Of a DNA stretch of 64,000 nucleotides, positions 44,807-53,582 are shown in pieces. This stretch comes from Bordetella parapertussis. Its GTDB lineage: Bacteria; Pseudomonadota; Gammaproteobacteria; Burkholderiales; Burkholderiaceae_B. The stretch's first letter is position 1. Every line of letters begins with the position of its first letter. The position numbers and the translations under genes were made by a program. Below the pieces are notes generated by a model. That model made no database searches, had not been told where the DNA came from, and saw nothing but the letters and a program-made list of their open reading frames with translations. Location: assembly GCA_945895265.1 (NCBI GenBank), contig CAMDEF010000012.1:1-64000 (forward strand), read 5' to 3'.

Positions 44807-46360
44807 ATGTCAGAGCAGGATCCAAAACGCAAAACACTTACCCTCAAAACGCGCGCGGTTAAACCGCGCCCTGCTGCCGGAGGCGATCAAACGCGAGCCC
44901 GGATCGGTGCGCGTGCGCGCCAAGTGGCACAGTTAAAGATTGCAAAAGAAAAATTGTCGCGCTTACAAGCCGCAGGCAGTGAACACTCAGCCGCAGAACG
45001 TTCAGAAGACGGAAAACCGCTCATCGTGCGTAAGGCTCCTGAGTCATCGTACGATGACAAGCCACGCCGTGATCAGCGCGCAGACGAACCCGCGCGCGCC
45101 AATCGTGGCTCTGCACCACGCGAACCCACACCGCGTCCGGCTTCAGCGCCTAAGGCCTTACCGTTGCGTGACGGCGTACAAACCGAACGCGCTTCAGTGC
45201 TTGTGCTTGATACTGAAATCTTTCATATCTTCGCGCCCTGCCCGACAGGCCTCGAAGAGGCGCTTGCCGCTGAACTGAGTGCGTTGGGTTATGCGCAAGT
45301 GCAAGCCACGCGCGCCGGTTGCCATTTTGTGGCGGATTGGTGGGGTGTACAGCGTGCAAATCTTTATTCACGGTTGGCAACACGCATTCTGGTGCGTGTG
45401 GGACAAGCACCGGTGCAACGCGAAGACGATATTCTTGAACTTGCGCAAAGCATCGGCTGGGAGCGCTGGTTTGGCGCCGAGCACACCTTGCGCGTTGACA
45501 CCTCTGCCGTCAAAAGCCCGATGCAAAGTTTGCAGTACTGTAATTTGCGCGCCAAAGACGGTATCTGTGATCGGCTACGCGACCTTGAAGGCGCACGCCC
45601 TTCGATCGATACCGTGCGCCCTGATGCGCGCGTGCATTTATTTTTATCGCACGACACTGGCACGATGTACCTCGACACTTCGGGCGAGTCGTTATTTAAA
45701 CGTGGCTGGCGACTCGACAAGGGCGATGCACCTTTACGCGAGAATCTCGCGGCCGGCCTGTTAGCCTTGTCTGGTTGGGATCCTGAAGCGGCGTTACTCG
45801 ATCCCTTTTGCGGTAGCGGCACGATTTTGATCGAAGCGGCCTGGATTGCCTTGGGCGTCCCACCGGGCATCACTCGCCCGTTTGGTTTTGAACGCCTGCG
45901 AGACCATGATCCACATCGCTGGGAAGACCTCAAGGACGAAGCACGCAGCCGCATTCTGCCTGAACTGGCTACGCCTTTAATTGGTATTGATGCAAACCCT
46001 GAAGCCATTGAAGCTGCACGCCGTAACGCTGAGCGGGCCTACCTGACAGAAGATACGATTCAATTTGAATTGGGCGATGCCCGCGATGCCGTCGCACCCG
46101 CAGCAAGCGGCTGGATCGTCACAAACCCTCCTTATGGCGAGCGACTCGATGAAGAGGATCTCGAATTTTGGCGCGAGTGGTCTGCTTGTCTGAAAAAGGA
46201 GTTTGCGGGCTGGCAGGTCAATGTCATTACCTCTGATTTGGATTTGCCCAAACATCTTCGCTTAAAAGCAGACCGACGCACCCCGATCTTTAACGGCGCA
46301 CTCGATTGCCGCCTGTTTAATTTTGAACTTGTGGCCAACAGCTACCGCGATGACCGCTAG
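44807..46360 (+). CDS. rlmL: THUMP-domain SAM-dependent RNA methyltransferase (RlmL type)
   Basis: A 517-residue enzyme. Residues 1-130 are a basic, low-complexity extension (K, R, A, P rich) not shared by E. coli RlmKL. A THUMP RNA-binding domain follows (F-A-P-C-P-T-G-L-E-E-A-L-A-A-E-L), then a Rossmann methyltransferase with DPFCGSGTILIEA and NPPYGERL. It lacks the C-terminal RlmK half, matching stand-alone RlmL, which makes m2G2445 in 23S rRNA. The extension may bind RNA. No terminator follows; the repeat array begins 64 bases downstream. Confidence 0.82.
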   Translation: MSEQDPKRKTLTLKTRAVKPRPAAGGDQTRARIGARARQVAQLKIAKEKLSRLQAAGSEHSAAERSEDGKPLIVRKAPESSYDDKPRRDQRADEPARANRGSAPREPTPRPASAPKALPLRDGVQTERASVLVLDTEIFHIFAPCPTGLEEALAAELSALGYAQVQATRAGCHFVADWWGVQRANLYSRLATRILVRVGQAPVQREDDILELAQSIGWERWFGAEHTLRVDTSAVKSPMQSLQYCNLRAKDGICDRLRDLEGARPSIDTVRPDARVHLFLSHDTGTMYLDTSGESLFKRGWRLDKGDAPLRENLAAGLLALSGWDPEAALLDPFCGSGTILIEAAWIALGVPPGITRPFGFERLRDHDPHRWEDLKDEARSRILPELATPLIGIDANPEAIEAARRNAERAYLTEDTIQFELGDARDAVAPAASGWIVTNPPYGERLDEEDLEFWREWSACLKKEFAGWQVNVITSDLDLPKHLRLKADRRTPIFNGALDCRLFNFELVANSYRDDR

Positions 46361-46424
46361 CGCAAGCGCCCTAGCCTAGCACCACGTACCGCGCATCGAA
46401 AGCTAGTGCCTCAAAACCACGTGG

Positions 46425-46539
46425 TTCGAGTGATCACTCGGCCTTAGAGCGATTACTCGGCGTTCGAGCGATCACTCGGCCTTAGAGCGATTACTCGGCG
46501 TTAGAGCTACCACTCGGCGTCGAGGCAACCACTCTGCCG
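46425..46539. repeat. six-unit 19-bp tandem repeat with palindromic core
   Basis: Units start at 46425, 46444, 46463, 46482, 46501 and 46520 (the last is 20 bp and decayed). The forms alternate between TTCGAGYGATCACTCGGCC (units 1 and 3) and TTAGAGCGATTACTCGGCG (units 2 and 4), with units 5-6 diverging. Each holds an imperfect GAG...CTC dyad, best in unit 1 (GAGTGATCACTC). No coding frame matches the period. Its role is unknown. Confidence 0.85.
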
Positions 46540-46585
46540 ATATCCGATAGATTTGTTGCAGGATCACAACGATTCTTTCAGTATT

Positions 46586-46647
46586 AGGGTATTCCCTTGA
46601 TTTCATTTGCGTTTGCTAGGGTTTTCCCTTAATATAGGGTTATCCCT
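46586..46647 (+). promoter_or_regulatory. sigma70 promoter bearing three palindromic operators
   Basis: TTGCGT (46607-46612) and TAATAT (46630-46635) are 17 bases apart. Three 12-bp copies of AGGGT-N2-TCCCT type are present: AGGGTATTCCCT (46586-46597), AGGGTTTTCCCT (46618-46629) and AGGGTTATCCCT (46636-46647). The second lies inside the promoter spacer against the -10, the third spans the expected start site, the first is upstream. This layout fits tight repression by one dimeric regulator. The regulator is not identified. Confidence 0.75.
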
Positions 46648-46667
46648 AACAAGCACAGGAAGTCACC

Positions 46668-46844
46668 ATGAAAATCCATCACACAGCTCACTTGACTGAC
46701 ACCCTTGAGCGCGAGCTCTTGTCCAAGGCAATGGAAGATCAGTTTCGGCCGCATCCATTTCGCGCTTTTGGTAAAGCAGTACGCGGTTTAGTCGCTTTTA
46801 CGAGCTCTGTTCGCGCCAACGCACGCCACAACGGTATGTACTAA
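46668..46844 (+). CDS. unrecognised 58-residue basic protein
   Basis: This frame is below the length usually called. It begins at ATG 46668 with AGGA seven bases ahead and encodes 58 residues: MKIHHTAHLTDTLERELLSK, then A-M-E-D-Q-F-R-P-H-P-F, then a basic amphipathic stretch around G-K-A-V-R-G-L-V-A-F-T-S-S-V-R-A-N-A-R. No TM segment, signal or cysteine. Its own promoter with three operators and a terminator bracket it, strong signs that it is expressed as a single gene. I do not recognise a family; it is reminiscent of short Arg-rich DUF1127-type proteins, but not clearly so. Confidence 0.7.
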   Translation: MKIHHTAHLTDTLERELLSKAMEDQFRPHPFRAFGKAVRGLVAFTSSVRANARHNGMY

Positions 46845-46896
46845 AGCGTATTCATTGGGGTGACTGGTCGCCAGGCCTGTCAACCTGAATGACAAG

Positions 46897-46950
46897 AAAA
46901 AAGGGTGACCAACTTTATGGGGTCAGTTCAAAAGGTGGCCCCCTTTTTTT
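46897..46950 (+). terminator. probable terminator of the 58-residue gene
   Basis: AAAAAAGGG (46897-46905) pairs with CCCTTTTTT (46941-46949), with an inner ACC/GGT pair and a large loop. A T run is included. The intervening GGGTCAGTTCAAAAGGTGG resembles some IS ends, so an insertion scar is an alternative. Confidence 0.5.
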
Positions 46951-47023
46951 AACCCGCGCTACGCTCGCCTTGAAGATCCCTCAAAACTTTAGGCATGGGG
47001 CAAAGTGCGGGATAATATGACTG

Positions 47024-47563
47024 ATGAAGCCTTCCCCGCCGCCACAGTCGCCTCAAGCCCAAAGCCCTAGTACTACCCCGTCACGCGCGCGTCGCTTTGC
47101 CTCGATGGTGTACGAGGGGGTCTTACTGTTTGCTGTGGTCTTTTTAGCAGACTACCTCTTTGATACTCTGACGCAAAGCAAGCACGGCTTGATGCTCAGA
47201 AGCACTCGTCAAGCTTGGTTATTTTTAGTGATTGGTGGGTATTTTCTGTTGTGCTGGACCCGTAGTGGTCAGACACTGCCCATGAAAGCTTGGCATATCC
47301 GCTTGGTGGCTGCCGATGGCACAATACCGTCTTTCGGGCGTCTGGTCATACGCTTCGTACTCATGTGGGCTCTGCCCTTGCTAGGCGCAGCCACGGTTTG
47401 GGCGATTTCTAAGCTAACGGGCTGGCCCTCGGCGTTAGCACTCATTGTAGTGGCTCCGTTTACGGTGTTTATCCCAACCTGGTTTAGCCCTCAACAACAA
47501 TTTTTACATGACCTGCTTGCCGGTACACGACTGACGAACGTATCGATTAGTGAAAACCCTTAG
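47024..47563 (+). CDS. RDD-family membrane protein
   Basis: A 179-residue inner-membrane protein. After a Pro/Gln-rich cytosolic N-terminus of about 22 residues comes RARRFASMVYEGVLLF, the Arg of the RDD motif, then GQTLPMKAWHIRLV and the C-terminal F-L-H-D-L-L-A-G-T-R, the family's aspartate segment. About four hydrophobic helices are visible. Members are of unknown or varied roles, with some Na/H antiport reports. It has no obvious operon partner. Confidence 0.85.
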   Translation: MKPSPPPQSPQAQSPSTTPSRARRFASMVYEGVLLFAVVFLADYLFDTLTQSKHGLMLRSTRQAWLFLVIGGYFLLCWTRSGQTLPMKAWHIRLVAADGTIPSFGRLVIRFVLMWALPLLGAATVWAISKLTGWPSALALIVVAPFTVFIPTWFSPQQQFLHDLLAGTRLTNVSISENP

Positions 47564-47613
47564 TTGTTGCATTCAAGCACCGCTGTGGGTTGCACCAAAG
47601 CACTGGCTGAGCC

Positions 47614-49332
47614 ATGCTACGGGCAACACTAAAGTCATTGTCAGGTATGGTCGATCAATACGCCTCTCTTTACGAGTCTTTTGAATGGTTGGTCCCCACC
47701 CATTTCAACATTGGTCACGCCTGTTGCCATCGTTGGGCGAATAATCCTGCAGACGCGCGAAAAATCGCCTTGTTTGATGAAGACCCAACGGGTCACCGCG
47801 AAGTATGGACCTACGAGCGCCTAGCAGCTACTGCAAATCAACTCGCCAATGGTCTGACTCGTATGGGGGTCAAGCGCGGCGATCGTGTCGCTTTAATCTT
47901 GGGCCAGCGCCCCGAGACCGTGGTCGCACACATTGCGACTTATAGTGTTGGGGCTGTGGTGTTGCCTCTCTCTAGCCTGTTTGGTCCAGAGGCGCTTGAG
48001 CAGCGCCTGCGAGACGCCCAAGTTCGGGTCGCGATCTTTGACGAGCAATCAGCCAGTAATGTGCTGACAAGCCTGCCTCGCTGCCCAACGTTGACGCAAT
48101 TAGTCGGCATTGGCGTCTCCGACGACCGCGTATTGCCCTGGCATAAGTTATTGGTCAGACAACCCACAGACTTCAAAGCCGTCAACACGCGCGCCGATGA
48201 ACCAGCAATTTTGCTTTACACCTCAGGTACGACTGGTGCACCCAAAGGTGCTTTGCTGCCGCACTCAGTCTTGATTGGCAACTTACCTGGCTTTGTCGCC
48301 TCACAAAACTGGTTTCCTCAGCCCAAGGATGTCTTTTGGTCACCCGCCGACTGGGCTTGGACAGGCGGCATGATGGATGCGCTACTACCCACGCTATATT
48401 TTGGGCAACCCATTGTTGGCACTCGCGGGCGCTTTAGCCCAGAGCGTGCGTTTGAAATTCTCGAGCGCTATCAGGTCACTAACACCTTTCTGTTTCCGAC
48501 TGCGCTCAAGCAAATGATGAAAGCGATTGAGCAACCCAAAGTGACGTACAAATTATCACTGCGCGCCATCATGAGCGCAGGTGAAAGCGTTGGCGATACC
48601 GTTTTCGCCTGGTGCGAACAGGCTTTAGGCATTACGCCTAACGAAATGTTTGGTCAAACAGAAATGAATTACCTGATCGGCAATAGCCATCAGAAATGGC
48701 CAGCCCGTTCGGGCAGCATGGGCAAACCTTACCCAGGTCATCGCATCACGGTGCTACGCGAAGACGGAGCGATCGCGGCTATCGACGAGATCGGAGAAGT
48801 TGCCTTAAATCGTTTTGATATCCATGGCTACCCCGATCCAATTCTATTCATCGGCTATTGGCGCAACGACAGCGCGACCGCCGAAAAGTTTACGGGTGAC
48901 TGGTGTCGCACCGGCGATCTCGCCCATGTCGATTCCGACGGCTATTACTGGTACGCCGGACGAGCCGACGACGTGTTCAAATCCTCGGGCTATCGGATTG
49001 GTCCTGGCGAAATCGAAAACTGTTTGCTCGATCACCCTGCCGTGGCGAATGTGGCTGTTGTCCCCAAGCCAGACGTCGACCGTGGTGCGGTGGTCAAGGC
49101 CTTTGTTGTGTTAACGCCAAATTTTGCTTCACGTAAGCGCGCTCAGCTCACTGAAATCCTGCAAGAGCACGTCAAAATGCGCTTGGCACCTTATGAATAC
49201 CCCAAAGAAATCGAATACGTCGACGCCTTACCCATGACGACGACCGGAAAAATCCAGCGCAGGGTCTTACGCCAACTCGAAATCAGCCGTAGCCAGCGTC
49301 AGGCCAAAAAGCTCAAAGCGCCGTCAAGCTAA
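47614..49332 (+). CDS. AMP-forming acyl-CoA synthetase
   Basis: A 572-residue ANL-superfamily ligase that activates a carboxylic acid via an acyl-adenylate. Core motifs are L-L-Y-T-S-G-T-T-G-A-P-K-G-A (A3) near 190, MFGQTEMNYLI (A5), TGDLAHVDSDGYYWYAGRAD (A7/A8) and the catalytic Lys of TTTGKIQRRVLR. The start may be 47614 or ATG 47647. Its closest look is the medium-chain/acetoacetyl-type family rather than Acs. It lies 36 bases before the gamma-carbonic anhydrase. Confidence 0.9.
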   Translation: MLRATLKSLSGMVDQYASLYESFEWLVPTHFNIGHACCHRWANNPADARKIALFDEDPTGHREVWTYERLAATANQLANGLTRMGVKRGDRVALILGQRPETVVAHIATYSVGAVVLPLSSLFGPEALEQRLRDAQVRVAIFDEQSASNVLTSLPRCPTLTQLVGIGVSDDRVLPWHKLLVRQPTDFKAVNTRADEPAILLYTSGTTGAPKGALLPHSVLIGNLPGFVASQNWFPQPKDVFWSPADWAWTGGMMDALLPTLYFGQPIVGTRGRFSPERAFEILERYQVTNTFLFPTALKQMMKAIEQPKVTYKLSLRAIMSAGESVGDTVFAWCEQALGITPNEMFGQTEMNYLIGNSHQKWPARSGSMGKPYPGHRITVLREDGAIAAIDEIGEVALNRFDIHGYPDPILFIGYWRNDSATAEKFTGDWCRTGDLAHVDSDGYYWYAGRADDVFKSSGYRIGPGEIENCLLDHPAVANVAVVPKPDVDRGAVVKAFVVLTPNFASRKRAQLTEILQEHVKMRLAPYEYPKEIEYVDALPMTTTGKIQRRVLRQLEISRSQRQAKKLKAPSS

Positions 49333-49368
49333 ACTATCGGCTTTCCTTCGTATTAGGCGCAACTCATC

Positions 49369-49890
49369 ATGGCGATTTATCAACTCGGCGATCTTATCCC
49401 GCGTATTGACCCAACAGCGTTTATTTTTGACTCAGCTGATCTGATCGGTGACGTTCTGGTCGGGGCGCAGGCCAGCATCTGGGCCAATGTCAGCATTCGG
49501 GGTGACAACACCTGCATCGACATCGGTCATCACAGCAACGTTCAAGAAGGCAGCGTGCTGCACTCTGACGCGGGCGTGCCGCTCACCATTGAGCATCATG
49601 TCACGATCGGGCATCAAGCGATGTTGCACGGCTGCACGATTGGTTCAGGCACATTGGTTGGCATGCAAGCAATCGTCTTGAATCGCGCAAAAATCGGACG
49701 TAACTGTTTAATTGGTGCGGGTGCAATTATTCCAGAGGGACGCGAAATTCCAGATGGCAGCCTCGTCATCGGTGTCGGAAAAATTACCCGCTCGCTCTCT
49801 GCAGAAGAAATCGAAACGATTCGCAACAATATCGAAAACTATGCCAAACGCGGGCAAATGTATCGTGAAAAACTCAAGCGAATCGGCTAA
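49369..49890 (+). CDS. gamma-carbonic anhydrase-family hexapeptide-repeat protein
   Basis: A 173-residue left-handed beta-helix protein, built from hexapeptide repeats such as IWANVS-IRGDNT and VGMQAI. The metal histidines are seen in the S-V-L-H-S-D and HHVTIGHQAMLHGC segments. Members include YrdA-like proteins; some are carbonic anhydrases, many have unproven function. The stop TAA overlaps the hslO ATG by one base, so the two are co-translated. This gives the window both a beta- and a gamma-class carbonic anhydrase-like gene. Confidence 0.9.
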   Translation: MAIYQLGDLIPRIDPTAFIFDSADLIGDVLVGAQASIWANVSIRGDNTCIDIGHHSNVQEGSVLHSDAGVPLTIEHHVTIGHQAMLHGCTIGSGTLVGMQAIVLNRAKIGRNCLIGAGAIIPEGREIPDGSLVIGVGKITRSLSAEEIETIRNNIENYAKRGQMYREKLKRIG

Positions 49891-50825
49891 TGGCTGACGA
49901 CGCTAGCCAGTGGCGCAGCGATGCGCTTAAAAAGTTTTTATTTGATGACCGCAGTGTGCGCGTTGAGTCGGTTCGTATTGAGCATGCCTGGCTCTCTGCT
50001 CAGGCGCACCACCAACACCCAGCGCCAGTCACGGCTCTACTGGGCGAACTCGTTGCCGCTTCGACCCTGCTCGCAGCCAATCTAAAGTTTGATGGTTCGC
50101 TCTTGCTGCAGCTACAAGGTGACGGTGCGATTGCCTTAATGGTGGTTGAGTGTCGGGCCGACCTCAGTATTCGCGCCACTGTCAAAATGCGCGACCGTCC
50201 GCTGCCGGCAGAAAGTGATTTGCAAGCGATGCTCAACCCGGGCGGCACTGCAAAGTTTATTGTGGTACTTGATCCACCCAAACACACGCCAGGGCGTCAA
50301 GCGTATCAAGGTATCGTGCCGCTTGAGGGCAATACGGTTGCTCAAGCGCTTGAACAATATATGCTGCGCTCAGAGCAATTGCACACGCGCATCTGGTTGG
50401 CAGCCGACGCCCTGCATTGCAGTGGCTTACTGATTCAGCGCCTGCCCCTACAAGGTGGTGCTCAACAAACTGAAATCGAAACGGCAGACGAATCGTGGGC
50501 GCGCGCGCAGCACCTTGCCCAAACACTGACTCCTGCCGAAATGCTCGCAACTGATCAAGACACACTGCTGCATCGCTTGTTTTGGCAAGAAACTTTACTT
50601 GTCTTTGAATCGCAACCCATTACCTGGAAATGCTCTTGCACTCAAGAGCGTGTTGCGGACATGCTTCGCATGCTGGGCAAAGCTGAGGTAGATGATATTT
50701 TGCAAGAGCAGGGCAAAGTCGAGGTCGCCTGTGAATTTTGCGGATTACCCTATGTGTTTGATGCCTTAGATACCGAGGCACTGTTTCAAACAACAACCGT
50801 ACTGGGCAGCAAATCGGTACATTGA
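49890..50825 (+). CDS. hslO: Hsp33 redox-regulated chaperone
   Basis: A 311-residue holdase activated by oxidative unfolding. The four zinc-binding cysteines that act as the redox switch are at Cys248, Cys250 (CSC), Cys281 and Cys284 (CEFC), the standard CxC...CxxC. The N-terminal domain begins with a D-D-A-S-Q-W-R segment and has L-L-Q-L-Q-G-D-G. The gene is coupled to the gamma-carbonic anhydrase. It is convergent with a two-component system, with 64 bases between them and no clear terminator. Confidence 0.95.
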   Translation: MADDASQWRSDALKKFLFDDRSVRVESVRIEHAWLSAQAHHQHPAPVTALLGELVAASTLLAANLKFDGSLLLQLQGDGAIALMVVECRADLSIRATVKMRDRPLPAESDLQAMLNPGGTAKFIVVLDPPKHTPGRQAYQGIVPLEGNTVAQALEQYMLRSEQLHTRIWLAADALHCSGLLIQRLPLQGGAQQTEIETADESWARAQHLAQTLTPAEMLATDQDTLLHRLFWQETLLVFESQPITWKCSCTQERVADMLRMLGKAEVDDILQEQGKVEVACEFCGLPYVFDALDTEALFQTTTVLGSKSVH

Positions 50826-50889
50826 GCCTTGAACGCCAACAGAGGCAAGACCGCGTAACTTGCACTGAAGCACTGACCCACTGAAGCGC

Positions 50890-51606
50890 TTACGCTTTCA
50901 CAATCACTGGCACGCATAATTGATAACCGATACCCCACACGGCTTTTAGTGCGGGTTCGGCGTCATGCCCCGAGAGAGATTCAAGTTTTTTACGCAGCCG
51001 ACTCACGAGACTCTCGAGTGCTCGTTTACCCATATCGGATGTACCGCTTCGTTGGCTGAGCAACTCGCAGATCATATCGGTCTCGAGCATGTGACTCGGT
51101 GCTTGCGCCAAAGCCAACAGTAATGCCCGCTCGCTATTTGTCAAAAATGCTTTTTGCCAGGGCTCAGCTCCAGAGATCGAGCGATCTCGCAAATCTAACG
51201 TCCAGGCAGGTGTTTCGTCGACCTTTTTGACACGCCGCGCCAGATTGAGCAGAGTCAGAGTCAGCTCTTCGGGTGCTACGGGCTTGCTAAGATAAACATC
51301 GGCTCCTGCCTCGTAGCCGCGAATGCGATCAGGCAAGGCGGTGCGTGCAGTCAGCATCACAATTCCCATCCCCGGAATACTGCGCCGAATACGATTGGCG
51401 ATCGCGATGCCATCTTCTCCGGGTAACGATAAATCAAGTACTAGGGCATCAAGCGGCTCGGTCATGAGCAGCTCGTCTAAAGACTTACCATTTTGAACCG
51501 CAAACACCAAAAACCCTTGTTGTTTGAGATGAAAGTGAATTTCTTTGCGCAACAATGGATCGTCTTCGACTAAGGCGACTCGGATTTGTCCAGCAGTTTG
51601 ATTCAT
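50890..51606 (-). CDS. OmpR/PhoB-type response regulator
   Basis: A 238-residue regulator. The receiver domain has the acidic pair Glu14-Asp15-Asp16, phosphorylation site Asp58 (LVLDLSLPGEDG), a Thr near 86 and Lys108 (SKPV). The C-terminal winged helix (from about 150) ends with the WGIGYQL motif of the OmpR class. It overlaps the histidine kinase by four bases, so the two form one signalling pair. The target genes are unknown. Confidence 0.92.
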   Translation of the reverse strand: MNQTAGQIRVALVEDDPLLRKEIHFHLKQQGFLVFAVQNGKSLDELLMTEPLDALVLDLSLPGEDGIAIANRIRRSIPGMGIVMLTARTALPDRIRGYEAGADVYLSKPVAPEELTLTLLNLARRVKKVDETPAWTLDLRDRSISGAEPWQKAFLTNSERALLLALAQAPSHMLETDMICELLSQRSGTSDMGKRALESLVSRLRKKLESLSGHDAEPALKAVWGIGYQLCVPVIVKA

Positions 51607-53573
51607 AGCGGCAACTCAACAGAAAAAAACACACGGTTATATTCAAATCGGTAACTGACAGAACCTTTCAGTATTTCGCAAAGAGATTTTATTAATACTA
51701 AACCAAGCCCGGTGCCAGGCTTGTCGTGAGAGTAAATGCTGCGGTAATAACGGGTAAACAAGGCAGCCGGATCCGGTTCGTGGTGACGCTCAACCTCATT
51801 CGATACAATGCACAGCAGCCTATCCTTTGCCAGCGTACTCACCGAGATTTCGATCATCGTAGCAGGAGGCGAGTACTTCACTGCGTTATCTATTAAATTA
51901 TTAATAATCGTAATCAACAATAACCTGTCGGTCTGGATAGTGACCTCGCTCAAACCGAGAATTTTAAATCTATCCGCTTGCGCCGCAATCAGAGGCAAAC
52001 TCTCGATCGCTTCAAGCACAGCACATTTTTCAACACGCAGTACAAAGTTTTTTTGATCGATCGCGTCTACCTGCCCAACGCGGTCAATCACTTGGGTCAT
52101 ATTGTCGATCGACTGAGTCATACTGGCAAATCGCTCGCCAAACTCGACCGCATGCTCTGATTTGCCAAAGATCGACTTCAGTGAGCCAAGAGCCATGCGC
52201 ATCGTCGCCAAGGGATTTTTAAGTTCATGCGACAACATATCAATGAGCGTGCTACGTTCATTCAGTTGTCGCTGCTCATAATCAGTTTGCGTTTTTAGCG
52301 TATTGAGTTCAAACATTGTTTGAAGCCACTGCTCTTGTTGCGTTTTGCTGTAACCAAGCAACAACAAGTAAAGAGCGACTGCAACAAGCATGCTCGCGCC
52401 AATCCCTGGCATGAGTGTCAAGATCGAGATCCCACTGTCAGTCGTTAAGAAGACTGCATCAGCACACATTAAAACACCAACGATCAACGCGCCGGTGGTC
52501 CAATATATTTTGAGTTGCCGGGTGAGTAGCTGACTCTGATATGTTGCCACAGCAAGAAAAAACGGAGCCGTAAACAAAAACAACCAGTTCAGAAGCAACA
52601 TATATGGCTTAATTTGACCGAAAAAAATCAGGCCAATCTGCACTAACCAAAACGTCACCCACAGTAAGCAGTAATGCCTAAACCAAGGTCGCGTCTGCCA
52701 GCGGCGCACTAGCTCAAGGATCAAGCACGTGGCGAACATCAGTCGAAGACAAAACGCAATCGTCAGGATGGGCGCGTAAGAGTCAGGCGACTCAGCAATA
52801 AATTGACGCAGAGTCATCCCGTTTGCAAAGCAATGCAGAAACAGCGCAGATAACTGCGTTAAACAAAACAATCCAACGAGTAAAGTGCGGAAACGTATCA
52901 GGTAAATGGCGCTCCAGCCAATCAACGTCAACAAAATTCCGATCTGCACGCCATGGAGTAGGCCCTTGGTGCTAGTGTCATCAACGAATCTATCTAACTC
53001 CAAGACTTGAGTCGAGACATAAAATCCGTTGATGGTATTGACGCGCAATAAATAGACGCGCTGACTGCTTCCAGAATCTGGCAAGGTAAAACAGTGTCGC
53101 CCGATCGAACAGTTAAGTTGGAGGGCTGGATGTTTGGCACCGCCAAGCTGCTTCACCCAACGCCCTCCCTCTTCGTAATAGAGCTCAAGCTCTGCGAGAA
53201 AATAAGGACCAATGACAAGCATCAGGGGCGATTGCTGACCGACTGGGACCTGAACCTGAATCTTGAGCCAGCGTGTGGTCGGTTCAAGGCTGCGATTTAA
53301 CAGCAATTTAAAAGGCGTAAAAGCTTGCCGGCTAACGTCTTCAACATCCATACGACGCGTTGAATCGACATACAAACCGAGTTCGGGCGTCAGTATCTTC
53401 GAAGCACGAGTCGCCGTCTGGGTTTGCGGTTGACTGAGGCTCTGTACTTGAATTTGTGCGAACGCTGATCGCTGCGTGAGCAGCACAAGACCGATCATCG
53501 CCAAACAAAGACAAAACCAAGCCCTGGGCCAAAGCCTGCGTTGAAGCAAAACGCCGAGCTCAGGGCAAGACAA
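51603..53573 (-). CDS. 7TMR-DISM sensor histidine kinase
   Basis: A 656-residue membrane kinase. A signal/TM at 20-40 is followed by a periplasmic beta domain (41-205, the DISMED2 type with carbohydrate-binding-like fold), seven TM segments between about 210 and 405, a short coiled coil, then the dimerisation/phosphoacceptor box LSHELKNPLATMR with His449. The ATPase has NNLIDNAVKYSPP (N box) and GTGLGLVL (G2). It overlaps the response regulator gene. DISM kinases sense extracellular small molecules, often carbohydrates, but the ligand is unknown. Confidence 0.92.
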   Translation of the reverse strand: MSCPELGVLLQRRLWPRAWFCLCLAMIGLVLLTQRSAFAQIQVQSLSQPQTQTATRASKILTPELGLYVDSTRRMDVEDVSRQAFTPFKLLLNRSLEPTTRWLKIQVQVPVGQQSPLMLVIGPYFLAELELYYEEGGRWVKQLGGAKHPALQLNCSIGRHCFTLPDSGSSQRVYLLRVNTINGFYVSTQVLELDRFVDDTSTKGLLHGVQIGILLTLIGWSAIYLIRFRTLLVGLFCLTQLSALFLHCFANGMTLRQFIAESPDSYAPILTIAFCLRLMFATCLILELVRRWQTRPWFRHYCLLWVTFWLVQIGLIFFGQIKPYMLLLNWLFLFTAPFFLAVATYQSQLLTRQLKIYWTTGALIVGVLMCADAVFLTTDSGISILTLMPGIGASMLVAVALYLLLLGYSKTQQEQWLQTMFELNTLKTQTDYEQRQLNERSTLIDMLSHELKNPLATMRMALGSLKSIFGKSEHAVEFGERFASMTQSIDNMTQVIDRVGQVDAIDQKNFVLRVEKCAVLEAIESLPLIAAQADRFKILGLSEVTIQTDRLLLITIINNLIDNAVKYSPPATMIEISVSTLAKDRLLCIVSNEVERHHEPDPAALFTRYYRSIYSHDKPGTGLGLVLIKSLCEILKGSVSYRFEYNRVFFSVELPL

Positions 53574-53582
53574 AGCTACGCC

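Noticed and set aside
46901..46950. Possible IS21-like end at GGGTGACC...GGGTCAGTTCAAAAGGTGG
   Set aside because: Similarity to IS ends is only stylistic; hairpin and T run are explained by a terminator, so no mobile element is called.
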